A stretch of DNA of 64,000 nt, taken from positions 10,184,518 to 10,248,517 of the forward strand of contig NW_004955474.1 of the NCBI RefSeq assembly GCF_000276665.1. Direction: 5' to 3'. Positions 22,800 to 34,664 of this stretch are shown one piece after another. A model generated the notes under the pieces. The model saw nothing but the letters and a program-made list of their open reading frames with translations, was not told the origin of the DNA and did no database searches. The stretch is from Chinchilla lanigera (lineage: Eukaryota > Chordata > Mammalia > Rodentia > Chinchillidae). The translations under genes and the position numbers were made by a program. Within the stretch, counting starts at the first letter, position 1. Each line of letters begins with the position of its first letter.

Positions 22800-25425
22800 T
22801 GTTAACCTTTATGCCTTTGTTTGAAAGCATAATGGTAAATGTGTTTTACAACTTCAAGTTTTGTACACTTTTCATGGTATATATTTGATCTCTCCTAATT
22901 TTAATCATTCTTCTAAGTCTACTCTCTAAGAATTACCCATGTATACAAATATTGGCTTTAGACCTGCTTTATTTCTGAAGTTGCTCCTTGTAGTACAGAG
23001 AAAATTGTAGGGAAAAAGAACAGCAGAGATAGTAGATCTGGGAAATCAGGATATTGTGTGGACAACCTTAACACATGGTGTTAGTGATCCCTTGTGTATA
23101 CGTGAAGGATGGGTTCTTACTGAGATTTGGAGTGACCTGACCTGGGGGCCTGTGATGAGCAGAAAATCTGGGGTTTTCTAAGTTGGACCAAGGGAGAAGA
23201 AGGGTAATACTTGGATACTGCTGAACAGGACACCTATTTGCATATATTAATTTGAGTCATTTTTAAAGTGCATGTTAAAAAGAACTCCAGATTTTAGTGA
23301 AAGAGTCTATGGCAATTTTTACCCAATTTCTGTATAAAGTTGTATGAACAAGCTAGAGACTCCCAGCTGGGGTTGAAATCACCCTAGGCAGAATGAAAGC
23401 ATAAAACTTGGGTTTTAAAATGAAGTACAGTAATTCAGTTTATATTGCTTTTAGCAAATAGGAAATAACAATTAATACACTATACTTATAAGTGCAGGTG
23501 TTATGTAGGAGTCACCATGCTTATATGTATATCTAAATTGTTGAACTATGTAGAATATGCATAGGTTATAGAGTTATAAATGTCCATGAATTAAAACAAA
23601 CTTGGGTGACAGAAATGAGTAATTACGCAGCTAGGTCATAATTAGTGTAAATAAGCATGCTTCCTTTTATTATTTCCTGATTTTCACAAATGGGTATACT
23701 CACTGAGCACTGCTAGGTTATTAGGTAACTACTTTCTAGCATAGCACTTTTCAAAGATGAATGTGTTTGCAAGTGGGTGTTATCCTGGTTTTTTTTTTAG
23801 TTTTAAAAGAACACATTTAAAACTTGTACATTACATATGTAGAAAGAACTGAAGTCATACCATGTGCTGCATTCTTAATACATTGATTTGTGTGTGTGTG
23901 TGTGTGTAGACAGGAAAGTAGTTTGAGGAAACTTGGCACTTTTTACACATAAACATTTACTTTTAGCATTTGTTTATGTACCTATACAATGCAGCCTTAC
24001 TCCAAATAGGATAAAGTGAAAAGAAAAACTTCTTTATTAATGTATAGATTAAGAAATAAATAAATAGATAGATAATATTGATAATTATCATATGGTAGTA
24101 GTAGTGCCAAGTCTCTCCCACCCTGAATTGTCTTAGTTTAGAATGTATTTCAAAATCTGTAATTTAAAAGTGTTTTGTGGAAAGTTTATCTATTTCCTGG
24201 ATAAACCTTCAAGCATAGATTTATATTTTGTCTTAGAAAGTTGATTATTTGCCATCAGATATATCCATTCTATTGTGTCTTGATTGTCTCATTAAATACC
24301 AGTTAAATGTGAATGGAAACACACTATTAGAACCAACACGAAGTATGAGATTATGCCTATAGAAGTCATTTAAATATATATGAACATTAAGATAAAATGA
24401 TCATACAGTAAAAGGCAAATATTCTCATTTTATCGTCAAGGGGTCCCTTTTAATTTGGTGTAAAAATGAGAAATTCCCAAACAATGGAATTCTGATGGAG
24501 AGATATTATATTGGGGTAGTAGTGCTTTGATATATTTATTAATGTAATATTATTGATGGTGGAGAGTTGAAAATTAATACATGTCTGTTAGAGTAAGGCT
24601 GGAATTGTTGCCTCAAACCATAATAATTGATTGCTTGTGTTCATCTGTTCAACAGAGATACAGAGGAAAGAGAGGATATAGTCTTTCTTTGATGCAGGCC
24701 TCAGTCTTTACAGGCAAGAGTCTGTTATTTCCTCAAAGGAGGTCTTATAACTTCATAAAAGAATTCTGTTAACTTTTAAAATTTAAAGTCTGTGCATTTC
24801 TGAAGTGTACCTCTCATTTGCTTAATGTAATTTAAAATAATGATGTGCTTATTTTGCACTAATATATTCTATTCATCCTATGGTGTTTGAAAATCAAGTT
24901 TTGCATTTACTATGGAGAGGATAATTATTCTGAAGGCAATGCTTTCCTTTGGCTGTGATTTTTACTTTTTAGCAAGTAAACTACCTTGAAGTAAACAAAC
25001 GATTGGGGGTTTTAACATAGTGTAATGTTTTCTGGGGCCCTTTGATGAATCTTCCTCAGGAAAAATCTGTACTTCTAAATCACTTTTAGGATAAATATCA
25101 CTTTCCTTTAGCATGTTTGAAGAGTAAAAAACTCTTTTTGTTTTGTTTTAAGAGAGTGGAAAAGCTACAGACATAGCTGGTGTTTTCTTGACAATTGCTT
25201 GGAGAAAAAAATCGTAATAAACAGTGCTGTGTGCAACGGTTGAAAGCCAATTGCTTTGTAGAAAAATAGATTGTAGTTGTGAGAATCCTTAACCATAAGG
25301 CCTTGCTTCTAAAGATTCCAGCCTCTGAAATGCAACTTTTCCCCTTTTATTTATTTATTTATTTTTTTTGCTGGATGAACAACTTAATGTTCCATGCACT
25401 ATACAAGAAGTAGCATTTTATGCAA
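22800..25425. other. Unique AT-rich DNA
   Basis: No gene and no named interspersed repeat. Contains a (TG)n run at 23888-23907 and a TTTA-type run at 25352-25372. Confidence 0.45.
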
Positions 25426-25429
25426 CATT

Positions 25430-28080
25430 GAAAGAGTCAATTAATTTGCATAATTTCATGAGTATTACCATGACTTGAAGGTAGGCTAGCTTGCTCAGGA
25501 GCCTCGTCTGCTCAATATTTTTCTTTTTTGCCATTTTGACAAATTAATCATTTTTAGAAACAATTAATTATTCTTATGACAAACTGAACCCCATACCCAA
25601 GGGTCCTAAATTTTTATAGCTGAAATCTAATACTAATGTGAATAAGATCAGTGATTTAGTGAGTACCTTAACAGTCAACAATGCCTAAGGCTGAACAAAA
25701 TTAATATTTTGTTTCCCATCTGGAGACTTCAGTAAAATTAATGAGGAAGGGGAGTTTATTTTAATATATAATAGAAACAAATTCAGTGTTTTAAAACTGA
25801 ACATTCATGTTTACACCAGAGCTCTGATATTTTCTGTACTTTTTCACCACAATGGATTGGCAGAATCTGCTCTTTCTGAAGGAAAATGAACGCTAATTAC
25901 ATCTAATACTTTGCCCTTATTGGTCCCAATAAGAAATCAATATTAATTTAGATGATATATTTAATGATCAATATGATTTTTTTAAAAAGTAAAATTTTAA
26001 ATAAGCATAATCTTAAATATTTTTAAATATTAAGAGATTAAATAAAACATTATACTATTGAATGTTAACTGTATAGATGACCACATATTCCAACAGAAGA
26101 ATCTAAAATTTATTCTTAGTTTCTCGAAGGAATTCAATGCCAATCTTGTAACTGTATGTGGATATTTTCTGGAAATATTTCTCTCATTTCTTTTTAAAAT
26201 TTGTATTTTTGGGATAATACTTTGGTATATTTCTAGGAAAGTCCTGGACTAAATATAATATTTAGAACTTAGTGAAAAGAAATAAGATACATCTAGCTTA
26301 ATATACTTGCTCTGAATGATTTTCAAAATATCCCAATGCCATTTTAAAACTTTGGTGATGTTTCAGCCTATGTAGAATGGACATTTTCCATCATCTGAGA
26401 ACTGTGTGCATTTTTATCTTTAGTGTTTATATCAACACTGAGTAGCATTAGTAAAATCCCATTTTTATTTGTATTTTCAATTTCCACTGAGATGATTTTC
26501 ATCTTTGAAAGGAACTGTTTTTAGGTACATAGAACAGTGTGCCAAATATGCATGTATTTTCAGTACAGCATGAATAGTGCATACATGTACGTACATTTTC
26601 CTTACATCAAAATCACACATAGAGAATACTTTTACTATTTCTGGAGATTGTCAAGTAAATCTGATGCTGATCCCAGTACTTTAATAGTGTATTTATTCTT
26701 CCACTACCTTCATGGTAATATAGAGAGCATTGCTAATCAGTGCATATTTCAATCACTTAGTAAATTTCAAGAATTTACTTGCAGACCAAATTAGTTTGAA
26801 TTGGTTTCACACAGTTAAAAAATCATAGTCTTTGAATGTTACATTTTGTAAGCAAAACTATTCTTCCAACCCTTAAAAAGCAAAGCATCTACATTCTGTG
26901 TAAATCTGCATTATTAATTCACTGTAAAACAGATCCAGTTGGAGTACTTGTTTTTGCATTAAATTAAGCCTTTGATGTCCTTTAATGCTTTGATTTAGCC
27001 TCTAATTTGTCAGAGCACAAACGCACCAGCAGCTGTTGAAAATATCACTTTTGCAGTACTATTCCTGGCCAATAAAACCCCAACAAGTCATCTTCCTATC
27101 TCGCTGCACAAAATAGCATTGAAAAAGTAGTCATTGCTTTGAAGTATCACTCCAATTATAGGTTTTAACCCCATAGGTCACAGTTAGATTATTTATACAA
27201 TGCCAGTGTAATTCTGCCTCAATTCTAGGCTTTCTGTGAATCCAGTGCATTCACCAGCTCCACTGGAGGAAATTTTAATCGGCTGCTATCATGGCACTGA
27301 GCTGTATTTGATAGGGTTAGGCAGCATTTGGCTGATTCCAGTATATTTTGTGCATCATTTGACTTTCTAGAATGTATTTAACAGCAAAGGCAACTATACT
27401 AGGATTACCTTTTCCTTCTTTCAGGAAGTAAGAGACAAAGATGACTTGTCATTACATGGTGATATTGATTCTATCATCTGTATGATACATATGCATGTAT
27501 GGATGTCCATATAGCAAGCCAGTAAAATATCTTATCTGACAACCATTAATGATTTGGGGATCTTTCATTGTAAGTTTGTCATATTTTTACTTCTCTTTTT
27601 AGGGTTAAGTGTCAGTGTTGATTCTTAACATCAAAAATGGACAAATCTGCCATCTGGTTAAATTGTCTAAATTTATTACATTAGACATTTCCTGGCAAAT
27701 GCATCTGCCAGCAGGAAATATAAACGCTACTTATATACCAAGGCAACTGGCGCCATCGTTTCTGGCTTTTTGATAGTATTCTTTCATACATTTGCATCAA
27801 AAAGATTGTGATGGAAGACCATGTTTTTAATTAGTTGTCCTGACAACAAATGATTAAAAGGCAATTTATAAGATACTGAACAGCAAACTAGAAGACATTA
27901 CCTATCTATCTATACAAGTGCACTATGTTCTTTATTTCTTATGATTTTAAGGCAAAACAATTTTCTGCCTTTGGAAAACTGGAGATAACAATGTATCACT
28001 TGGGAATTTTTGCAATCTGCTCAATATATAAAGCTTTTTTATTTCACTGATGAACAAAAAAACGTAATTTTGATTTTCTC
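25430..28080. promoter_or_regulatory. Repeat-free block resembling conserved non-coding DNA
   Basis: About 2.6 kb with no SINE, LINE or LTR, and with AT-rich but non-repetitive text rich in homeodomain-type TAAT/ATTA and octamer-like words (for example TTTGCATAAT near 25445 and ACATTTGCATC near 27789). The parts 26930-27380 and 27610-27890 look most like developmental enhancer conserved elements. This is inferred from composition only; there is no direct evidence of activity. Confidence 0.35.
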
Positions 28081-29071
28081 GGATATTTCCTTCTGTTAAA
28101 ATTTGATACACATTTTAAGGTAAGCAATGTTTACATATTTGGCTACTTTGTGATATTACATGAATCAAAATTTTGAATTGTCTTTTCATTCATTTATTTG
28201 TAAGCTTTTTTTTAAAATAAAGGACTTCAAGATATTGTGAAAATATGGATCTTGGTTGTTTATTAATTTTTTTAATATATTACACATAGAACTGCAGATG
28301 ACATACTTTTAAGACCCCAAATGAATCCCTGCAGGTTTGAAAAGGAAAAAGAAACAAAACGAGTCAACTCTTTGGACTCTGCCCTCCCTGATTTTACTTA
28401 GAAACAACACATAACATTCACATTACTTTAAAACTGATGTAGTAAAGTGGACTTGAATAATACATTGCAGTCCTGACCAGAAGATGTTTGCTTACCCACA
28501 TAAAGTAATTTCCTTCTTAGCACAGCTGGGTTCCCTTTTGCGAGTGTTTTATATTTTATGAAGTAAAGAGAAAACATTATTTTTGTAAACCAATGTTTTA
28601 ATCTAATTGATGACAACTCAGTGGCCTTGAATAGCAATGGCTGCCTCCAAACACCTCTCAGTTTGCACATTTTAGGGCCTACTAAGCTGGACAACTGAAG
28701 CATGAGGCAAATGAAAAAATATGAAGTTCATAATCTAGGGAGACCTGCATGTGTACAGCCATAAAGCCACAATTGCCAGCTCAGGTGGAAAAATGTTGAA
28801 GTGAGAAATGTATTCAATAAATAGAAAACACAGCATGGAGCTGGAGAGTGTGCATGAGAAACTGGTTAGGAGACCCGAGTAATGGGAAAGGGAGCAGATG
28901 GAGCATGAGTGTACATTAAACAGTAGTGCGCATAGCTTGTGACATAAAGTATTCCGCTGGGAGTCTAATTCTTAACTATCTTCAAATTCATTCAATTTAA
29001 AATATCATGGTCTTGTTATCATCTAATTTTGCAGAAATTTTATTGAAAATATTATTGTGATAGACTGCATT

Positions 29072-29371
29072 TCGTAGATGAAAATGCTCGCAGATGGAAC
29101 AGACTCTGGGCCGAAAGTTGATAACTTGTTATCGCTGTAACTTTACTTCGTCAAGTTCCGCTTTCTTTATTGTGGGTACAAGATTTCAGGGCCTGCGTGT
29201 GTGTCTGTTGCTGACACCTCGGCTCTCAGAGGCATCTGAAAAACCGTAATTGTGGGTGCTTGTAAGTAACACCAGGGAGCCGTGAGCTTTTGTGGATGTG
29301 TGAGGCGGTGTTTACATGACACTTTCTACTACATATGGAATGTGTCATAATTCCTTGGACAGGATTTTGTC
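29072..29371. promoter_or_regulatory. CpG-retaining island-like block, possible regulatory element
   Basis: I count about twelve CpGs in 300 bases, against near-complete CpG loss for many kilobases on either side. It contains no recognisable repeat. GC content rises only moderately, so it is not a classic CpG island. Retention may reflect a hypomethylated regulatory element or a young insert of unknown kind. Confidence 0.35.
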
Positions 29372-29573
29372 GTTCTAAAATAAAAGAGAAGATAGCATTG
29401 ACTGGTGTACACAAGTGCAGAACTCTTGTTACCTACACAAAAATATTACAATTCTCATTTTGAGTTATTTTGGTTTATCCATTTGCTTTCTATGATATGA
29501 ATATGCTGTAAAAAGTATAGAATTCTCATGCTAGAGTTCAGTAGTTGACTTTAATAGTCCCTAGTGGATTCTT

Positions 29574-29677
29574 TTGTTGTTGTTGTTGTTTTGTCTTTTT
29601 CTGGTACTGGGAATCGAACTCAGGACCTTGTGCTTGCCAGGCAAGCGCTGTGCTGCTGAGCTAAATTCCCAGCCCCT
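29574..29677 (-). mobile_element. ID SINE, antisense
   Basis: ID body on the minus strand with a tail partly converted to (GTT)n on the plus strand. Perfect duplications CTAGTGGATTCTT flank it at 29561-29573 and 29678-29690. Confidence 0.96.
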
Positions 29678-30138
29678 CTAGTGGATTCTTATAGATCTAT
29701 TTTGTAAAATGTGTTTTTCAGTTTCTCTGTATGTTTATCTTTATTTTTTTCCCAAGTGATAAAGCAAATTTTTCTGTCAGTTAAACTCACATTTTTATTT
29801 GTACTTAATGTAGTTTTCTATAGAGTGAGGAAGGATGACAGAAACGTGTACATACATATATATGTCTATATATGTTGTAATTTTACAGCTTAAAATTGTA
29901 TCACAGTTACTTTTATATGTAATATCTTTATTATAGTGAATTCTAATCTCTTTTTCCTTCAATTTTTCCTAATTTACATCTTCTATGCTACCATTTTGTT
30001 TCTTTTACCCAGTTCCTTTAATACTTTTCATTACTTTCTGAGGACTTAGTGAGCTAAAAACTGAAGTGTCTTATCGTTTACTTTCTTCCCTACCCAAGGG
30101 CCAGCAAAGAGAATCTGACCCTGCAGGACCTAGGGGTT

Positions 30139-30391
30139 CTACTGTCTTCTATTTCTTTGCTGAAAGAAACTGTCAATGAGTCCTTGATTGATCAATATTG
30201 CATGTCTCTATCTGTTTTCATGAGAAACCACTTTGAAGATATCAATATGTAATAAGCAAGCATTGTTAATTTCCTACCACTTTGTTTGTAACTCTGTATT
30301 GTCTGTACTATTCTGTTGCTATTTGGTAAAAGATTGTCTGTCTGTTAATGTTTTCCTCCTTTTATTTTTAAAATAAAATAAATAAAAAAAA
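30139..30391 (+). pseudogene. 5'-truncated processed pseudogene of an unidentified mRNA
   Basis: The insert starts abruptly and stays open in one frame for 37 codons (30139-30249), ending at TAA 30250-30252. The frame includes LLKETVNESLIDQYC and ends HFEDINM. About 120 bases of AT-rich, 3'UTR-like sequence follow, then an A-rich end with AATAAA words (30370-30391). Near-perfect duplications GGACCTAGGGGTT (30126-30138) and GAACCTAGGGGTT (30392-30404) bracket it. Together this is the signature of LINE-1-mediated insertion of the 3' end of a polyadenylated mRNA. I do not recognise the parent protein. The undamaged frame suggests a recent insertion, although 37 codons can stay open by chance. 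Confidence 0.7.
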
Positions 30392-30627
30392 GAACCTAGG
30401 GGTTGATAAAACATTAGTTTGCAGACACTTTATGCTGTAGTAATGATTTGTTTTAAACATATGCATACCCCAGTTTGTTTAACCATCTATTGTAAAAATC
30501 TGTTTTCTTTTCTCTCTCTCACCTCTTCTTCATTTATTAATTTCTTCTTATTTCACCTTCTTTAGATTATAGGGGATAAATATTCTGGCATCTCCAGTTT
30601 CTTCCTTTTACTTCTATCTAGACAGTT

Positions 30628-30749
30628 TTGATATTCTCTTATCTCTCTCTCTTTCTGTCTGTCTGTCTCTCTGTCTCTCTCTCTCCTTCCTTCTTGGACT
30701 AGGGATTGAACATTGGACCTTCCCACTTTGATATTCTCTTCTCTTTCTC

Positions 30750-30780
<31 letters not shown>

Positions 30781-30785
30781 TTCCC
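30628..30785. repeat. Tandemly duplicated pyrimidine microsatellite
   Basis: A ~99-base unit occurs twice. 'ttgatattctctt', a CTCT/CTGT run and a 'gattgaacattgg'-type ID end start near 30629, and again near 30728. The second copy merges into the composite SINE that follows. Confidence 0.8.
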
Positions 30786-30961
30786 TCTGGTATTACGGAT
30801 TGAACACTGGGCTAGCATCCTAGTCCACCTCCTTTTTACTTTACTGTTTTGAGATAGGGTCTCACTAAGTCACTGAATTGCCCAGGAAGGGCTAAAGCTT
30901 TCTATCCTCTTGGTGAAGATTTCCAGAGTGCTGGGATTACAGACAGGCACCATTCCTGACT
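30786..30961 (-). mobile_element. Composite B1-ID SINE, antisense
   Basis: Plus strand: an ID-like end ('ggtattacggattgaacac'), a linker, then the reverse complement of a 7SL-derived B1 ('gagatagggtctcactaagt', 'attgcccaggaagggct', 'gtgctgggattacagaca'). Diverged. Confidence 0.75.
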
Positions 30962-31044
30962 TCTACCTCTTTCTTTTTCTTTAGTTTACATTTTTTATCT
31001 AATGCTCTGCTTTATGTATCAATATGTTACAGCCTCTGAACGTT

Positions 31045-31195
31045 TGGTTTTGTTTTTTTGCAACTGAGTCTTGCTAGGTAGTTCAAGCTGGCCTTGAACT
31101 CCTATATAGCCTAGGCCAGGCTTGAACTCATGGCAATTCTCCTGCCTCAGCCTCTTGAGTTCTGGGATTAAAGGTACATGCCACTACACACAGCA
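31045..31195 (-). mobile_element. B1 SINE with internal duplication, antisense
   Basis: Plus strand: 'gagtcttgctaggtagttca', then two tandem copies of the ~29-base unit (CTGGCCTTGAACTC and CCAGGCTTGAACTC), then 'ctcctgcctcagcctcttga' and 'ctgggattaaaggtacatgc'. The internal duplication is a rodent B1 hallmark. Weak duplications around CAGCCTCTGAA and CAGGCCCCTGAA may flank it. Confidence 0.88.
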
Positions 31196-31199
31196 GGCC

Positions 31200-32330
31200 C
31201 CTGAAATTTGACTTCTGCTGTCTTGGAAGTGATAAAATAAAAATCTATTGATTCTAATCTGCCAGTGTTTTTATATTAATTTTTAGTTTTAATTAAAAAT
31301 CAAATTTGTATAATTAGTGTTAATGTTAAATGTTTCATGTTATTTCCCCCATATTCTCTGCTCTGCCTCTGGAAATGTTTCTATTCTTGGGCTATCCTAA
31401 CCCTTCTTCTGTGGTATCTCTGCTATTCTCTAGTTCTCTCTGGCTTTCCTTCTGATTACCTACCCACAGGATTCTCTTCTTCTGCTTCAGGTTGGTTTAC
31501 CTGGAGGCAGTCAATTTTCCCAAGCATCTATGTGTTCCTCCTGTGCTAATCCCGCTCAAGTTTGTGATTTTAGATGATTTATTCAACAGGTATTGCATCA
31601 TAGTTGTGGTATGGGCCCTGACCTTTTCTTTAAAACATACTGGTATTTTTTCCATGGATGTCTTTGCATCTTTCATGAGGAAATCCTGCCTTTATTCTAA
31701 GTTCCAAAGTTTTAACTTTAAAACATTGTTAAAAATTTGTCTCCTATCCTTTAGTCTCTTGTGTCTGTCAATGGCATCCCCTTCCCTCTGGTATCCCTGA
31801 GTAGAAATGGTAGCGCTGTCTTTGATTGCACCTTGTTCTGTATGCTCTCTCATGCCTGTGCCAGTCATTCTCCCAGTGCCACTGACATTATTCTTTATTG
31901 TTTTGCATTGTTTCTTTCTTTATAGTCACTAACAGGTAATCTCAGTTCAAATTCCTGATATCAAATTCTCAGCTTAGTACAAAATACCCCCCCAACTATG
32001 CAACCACCAGATTTATCTAAACACTGCTTTCTACCTTATATCACTTTGTTAATCACAGCTATGTAGTACTACCTCACTGTCTTTTGAAAATTTTTGAGAA
32101 ACAAAATTTCTGTAAAAAAAACCCTTCAGAACAAAAGTTTTAGATATACTAACTGAAAAATAATGTTAGTATTTATTAGCTTGGTGGTGTTTCTAGCATC
32201 ATTGCTAACCCTTCTGCCCAAGATACGTTTTTGAGTAAATTCTGTTTAATATTTTAAAATCTGTGCTTTATAAAGTATGACTTGAAAAATGCTGGCCTGC
32301 TGCTTATGAATAAATTCCATGTGGGCAATA
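31200..32330. other. Unassigned DNA
   Basis: Nothing I can name. Two overlapping open frames at 31337-31800 are hydrophobic and pyrimidine-driven, without family resemblance. Confidence 0.4.
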
Positions 32331-32334
32331 AAAA

Positions 32335-32570
32335 TGATGACAGTCAATGTTTATCAAGTCAAAGCAAACTACCCTGCTAAGTACTTTCAGAACTTTTGAA
32401 ATTAATCTTCATGGTAATTCCCTGAAGCTGATGTCACCATTAACTTGATTTTCCTGAATTTGGAGAGGTTGAGTTTCTTGTCCCAGGCCAGACAGGAGCT
32501 AATGGTATTGGAAACTCTGCTCTCTGGAAGCCAAAGCTCGCAGCTTTTTACATCAGTGCTATACGGCCTC
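32335..32570 (-). mobile_element. MIR SINE, antisense
   Basis: Plus strand in reverse-MIR order: 'tgctaagtactttcagaact', 'attaatcttcatggtaattc', 'ggagaggttgagtttcttgt', 'cccaggccagacaggagc', ending 'gctctctggaagccaaagct'. Confidence 0.78.
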
Positions 32571-32869
32571 TAATCAGTATCAATTCTCCCTACTCTGTAT
32601 CCACCCTCCTTTTTAACATTGCCTTCAGCTCTAGTTGGTCTGTGCTACTACAATCTTCTTTCCTGCCTTCCAGTATCTTGATCATTTTGCCTAGGAAATT
32701 TTCTTGCCTCTTTTCCTGTCCAAAACAAATTCTCCAATACATTTCCTTTAAGAATGTTAGCAGACAATAATATTCTGACGCAAATTTATGTTCTTTAAAA
32801 TCGCTTGCAGCTTTTCCACGTCTTTCATTTGTTACTTGATTAAAGAAATCTCAGATAAAAGACAGCCCT

Positions 32870-32946
32870 ATTTCTCTTTCCTCAACTGTTTGTGTGCTAC
32901 TTTTGTATTGGAAAACTCAAATGAATACATGAATGATACATGAATA
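32870..32946 (+). repeat. Duplicated ~70-base unit, copy 1
   Basis: Contains TTTTGTATTGGAAAACT followed by GAATACATGAATGATACATG. A second copy lies about 780 bases downstream (33650-33718). The family is unknown. Confidence 0.7.
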
Positions 32947-33078
32947 CGGACCAAAATTTGTATTGATAATTGGAAGAATTAGTATAAACTTCAAATGGGA
33001 TGTGGAACAATTTTATTACTTCAAAATGCTAAATTTTACTTTAATGATTATGTAGTGGTGGTGGTGATGGTAGTGATT

Positions 33079-33105
33079 TGTGTGTGTGTGTGTGTGTGTG
33101 TGTGT
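33079..33105. repeat. (TG)n microsatellite
   Basis: About 27 bases of uninterrupted TG dinucleotides after a (GGT)-like stretch. Confidence 0.95.
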
Positions 33106-33649
33106 AGCCACTGTAAAAATGCTAAGAAATAGGGAAGTATTTAGAGTAAGTGGAAACATCTCTTTTTCATCCACTAGCTTCCTGCTTTAATCTTATTCCC
33201 ACAGTTAATTACTGTTAAGCTTGGTGAGTATCTTTCCTGATTTTTGTCTGCTCACCTATATTTGTATCTAACCCTATAGCTCCTAGATCCTATAGTTTCC
33301 TTTGTGCACGCTACTACTGTATATTCAAAGAAATAATGACCCGACTCCACATGACCTGAGACTATTATTGCTCTTTAATACTCAAGAGGCAAGGTGGATG
33401 TTGTTTGTACTTTCAAACAAACAAAGAAACAAACAAAAAGCTCCCTAAAAATATCTAGCTTTGTTTTCCTCCCAAGTTTACCATGGAGTCCCCTGACAAA
33501 ATGTTGAGCCTAAGAATTATCTCGCTCTCTGGCTTCTGTCATGCTTACGCTTTGCTGCTCGCTCTCTCTCACTGGTCAGGACTTTTCTCCTCCTGTTTTT
33601 TTCCTTTGGAACCAAACATTTTAGGGACCCACTTTCTGGGTCTCTAACT

Positions 33650-33718
33650 TGCTCTTCCCACTACTCTTTGTGAGCTAGTTTTGTATTGGAAAACTGGAAT
33701 ACATGAATGATACATGTC
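33650..33718 (+). repeat. Duplicated ~70-base unit, copy 2
   Basis: Repeats TTTTGTATTGGAAAACT and GAATACATGAATGATACATG from copy 1 at 32870-32946, with a 4-base gap between the two blocks. The preceding 30 bases are also pyrimidine-rich and similar. Confidence 0.7.
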
Positions 33719-33719
33719 C

Positions 33720-34660
33720 TAGGTTTGCCTCCCATTCCCACAGTGTGATAGTGGGCGCACTTCTTTACAAAAATCTTCTTACCTTTCTCAACATTGCCTA
33801 TTTTTAAATCTGGTGTGGTTTCTGTCCACTGCTTTGCACTTTGCAGTCATTACACAAAGAGGGTTCCAGCTGAAATACCAGACATTCTCCTTTCTTAACT
33901 ACATAATTTTAAATAAAAATTAGTTAAATAAATATTAACTACACATTAGGGAAATAAATCTTAGAAGCCTGGATTAAACAAATAGGCAATTCATAATACA
34001 ATGTTTTAGATTCTTGGGTGGGTTAGTAACTTTTGAAAAACCTATATATTAGAATTGTTACTCATTTTTTTTTCCTGCAAAAGAATACATTTTCACAAAG
34101 TCCTTCAATGTCTCTGGAGTCACTAAAATGTACAATTTCAGGAAGACCTAGAAAACTGTATGTTATTAGTGGTGCATATTCCACATATCTCTATCCCAAG
34201 CACATAGGAAGTCTCATACCATCTGAAGTAGTGTAGACATTTTTTCTTATTGTTACTTATTATATTCTTTTAGAAATTAAAGTAGAATTGACTCCAAAAC
34301 CTTCTGCTCTCAATAAAATCACTCCTGAGCCTAACTGGTGTGCCATGCTCATCAACCTTTCCAAAACTTCAAATGTAGCACTGCTATTTTCCTTGTTGCA
34401 TTTAATCAACTCCATTCCTAATACATTTAAAGCTCACATGTTTATACTTCTACTTGAACTATTTAAACGGTTTTGTACTGGTGACAGCTCAAATCTAGTG
34501 GAGACATCTCACAGTCAGCATCAGCTGATTGCTCTTTTCCATTTTGAGTTTAGATTTTCCTGAGTCTTCACACATTGAGTAATTGTGGCTTGTACACAGC
34601 AGATTTGAATATTATTTTATGAGACTCTGTGTCTGCAATAAAATGTAATGATCTAGAGGG
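33720..34660. other. Unassigned AT-rich DNA
   Basis: No gene and no repeat that I can name. Confidence 0.4.
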
Positions 34661-34664
34661 GTCA

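Noticed and set aside
31337..31800. Hydrophobic open frames as a small membrane protein
   Set aside because: They result from pyrimidine-rich plus-strand text, overlap in two frames, and show no start context, domain or conservation signal.
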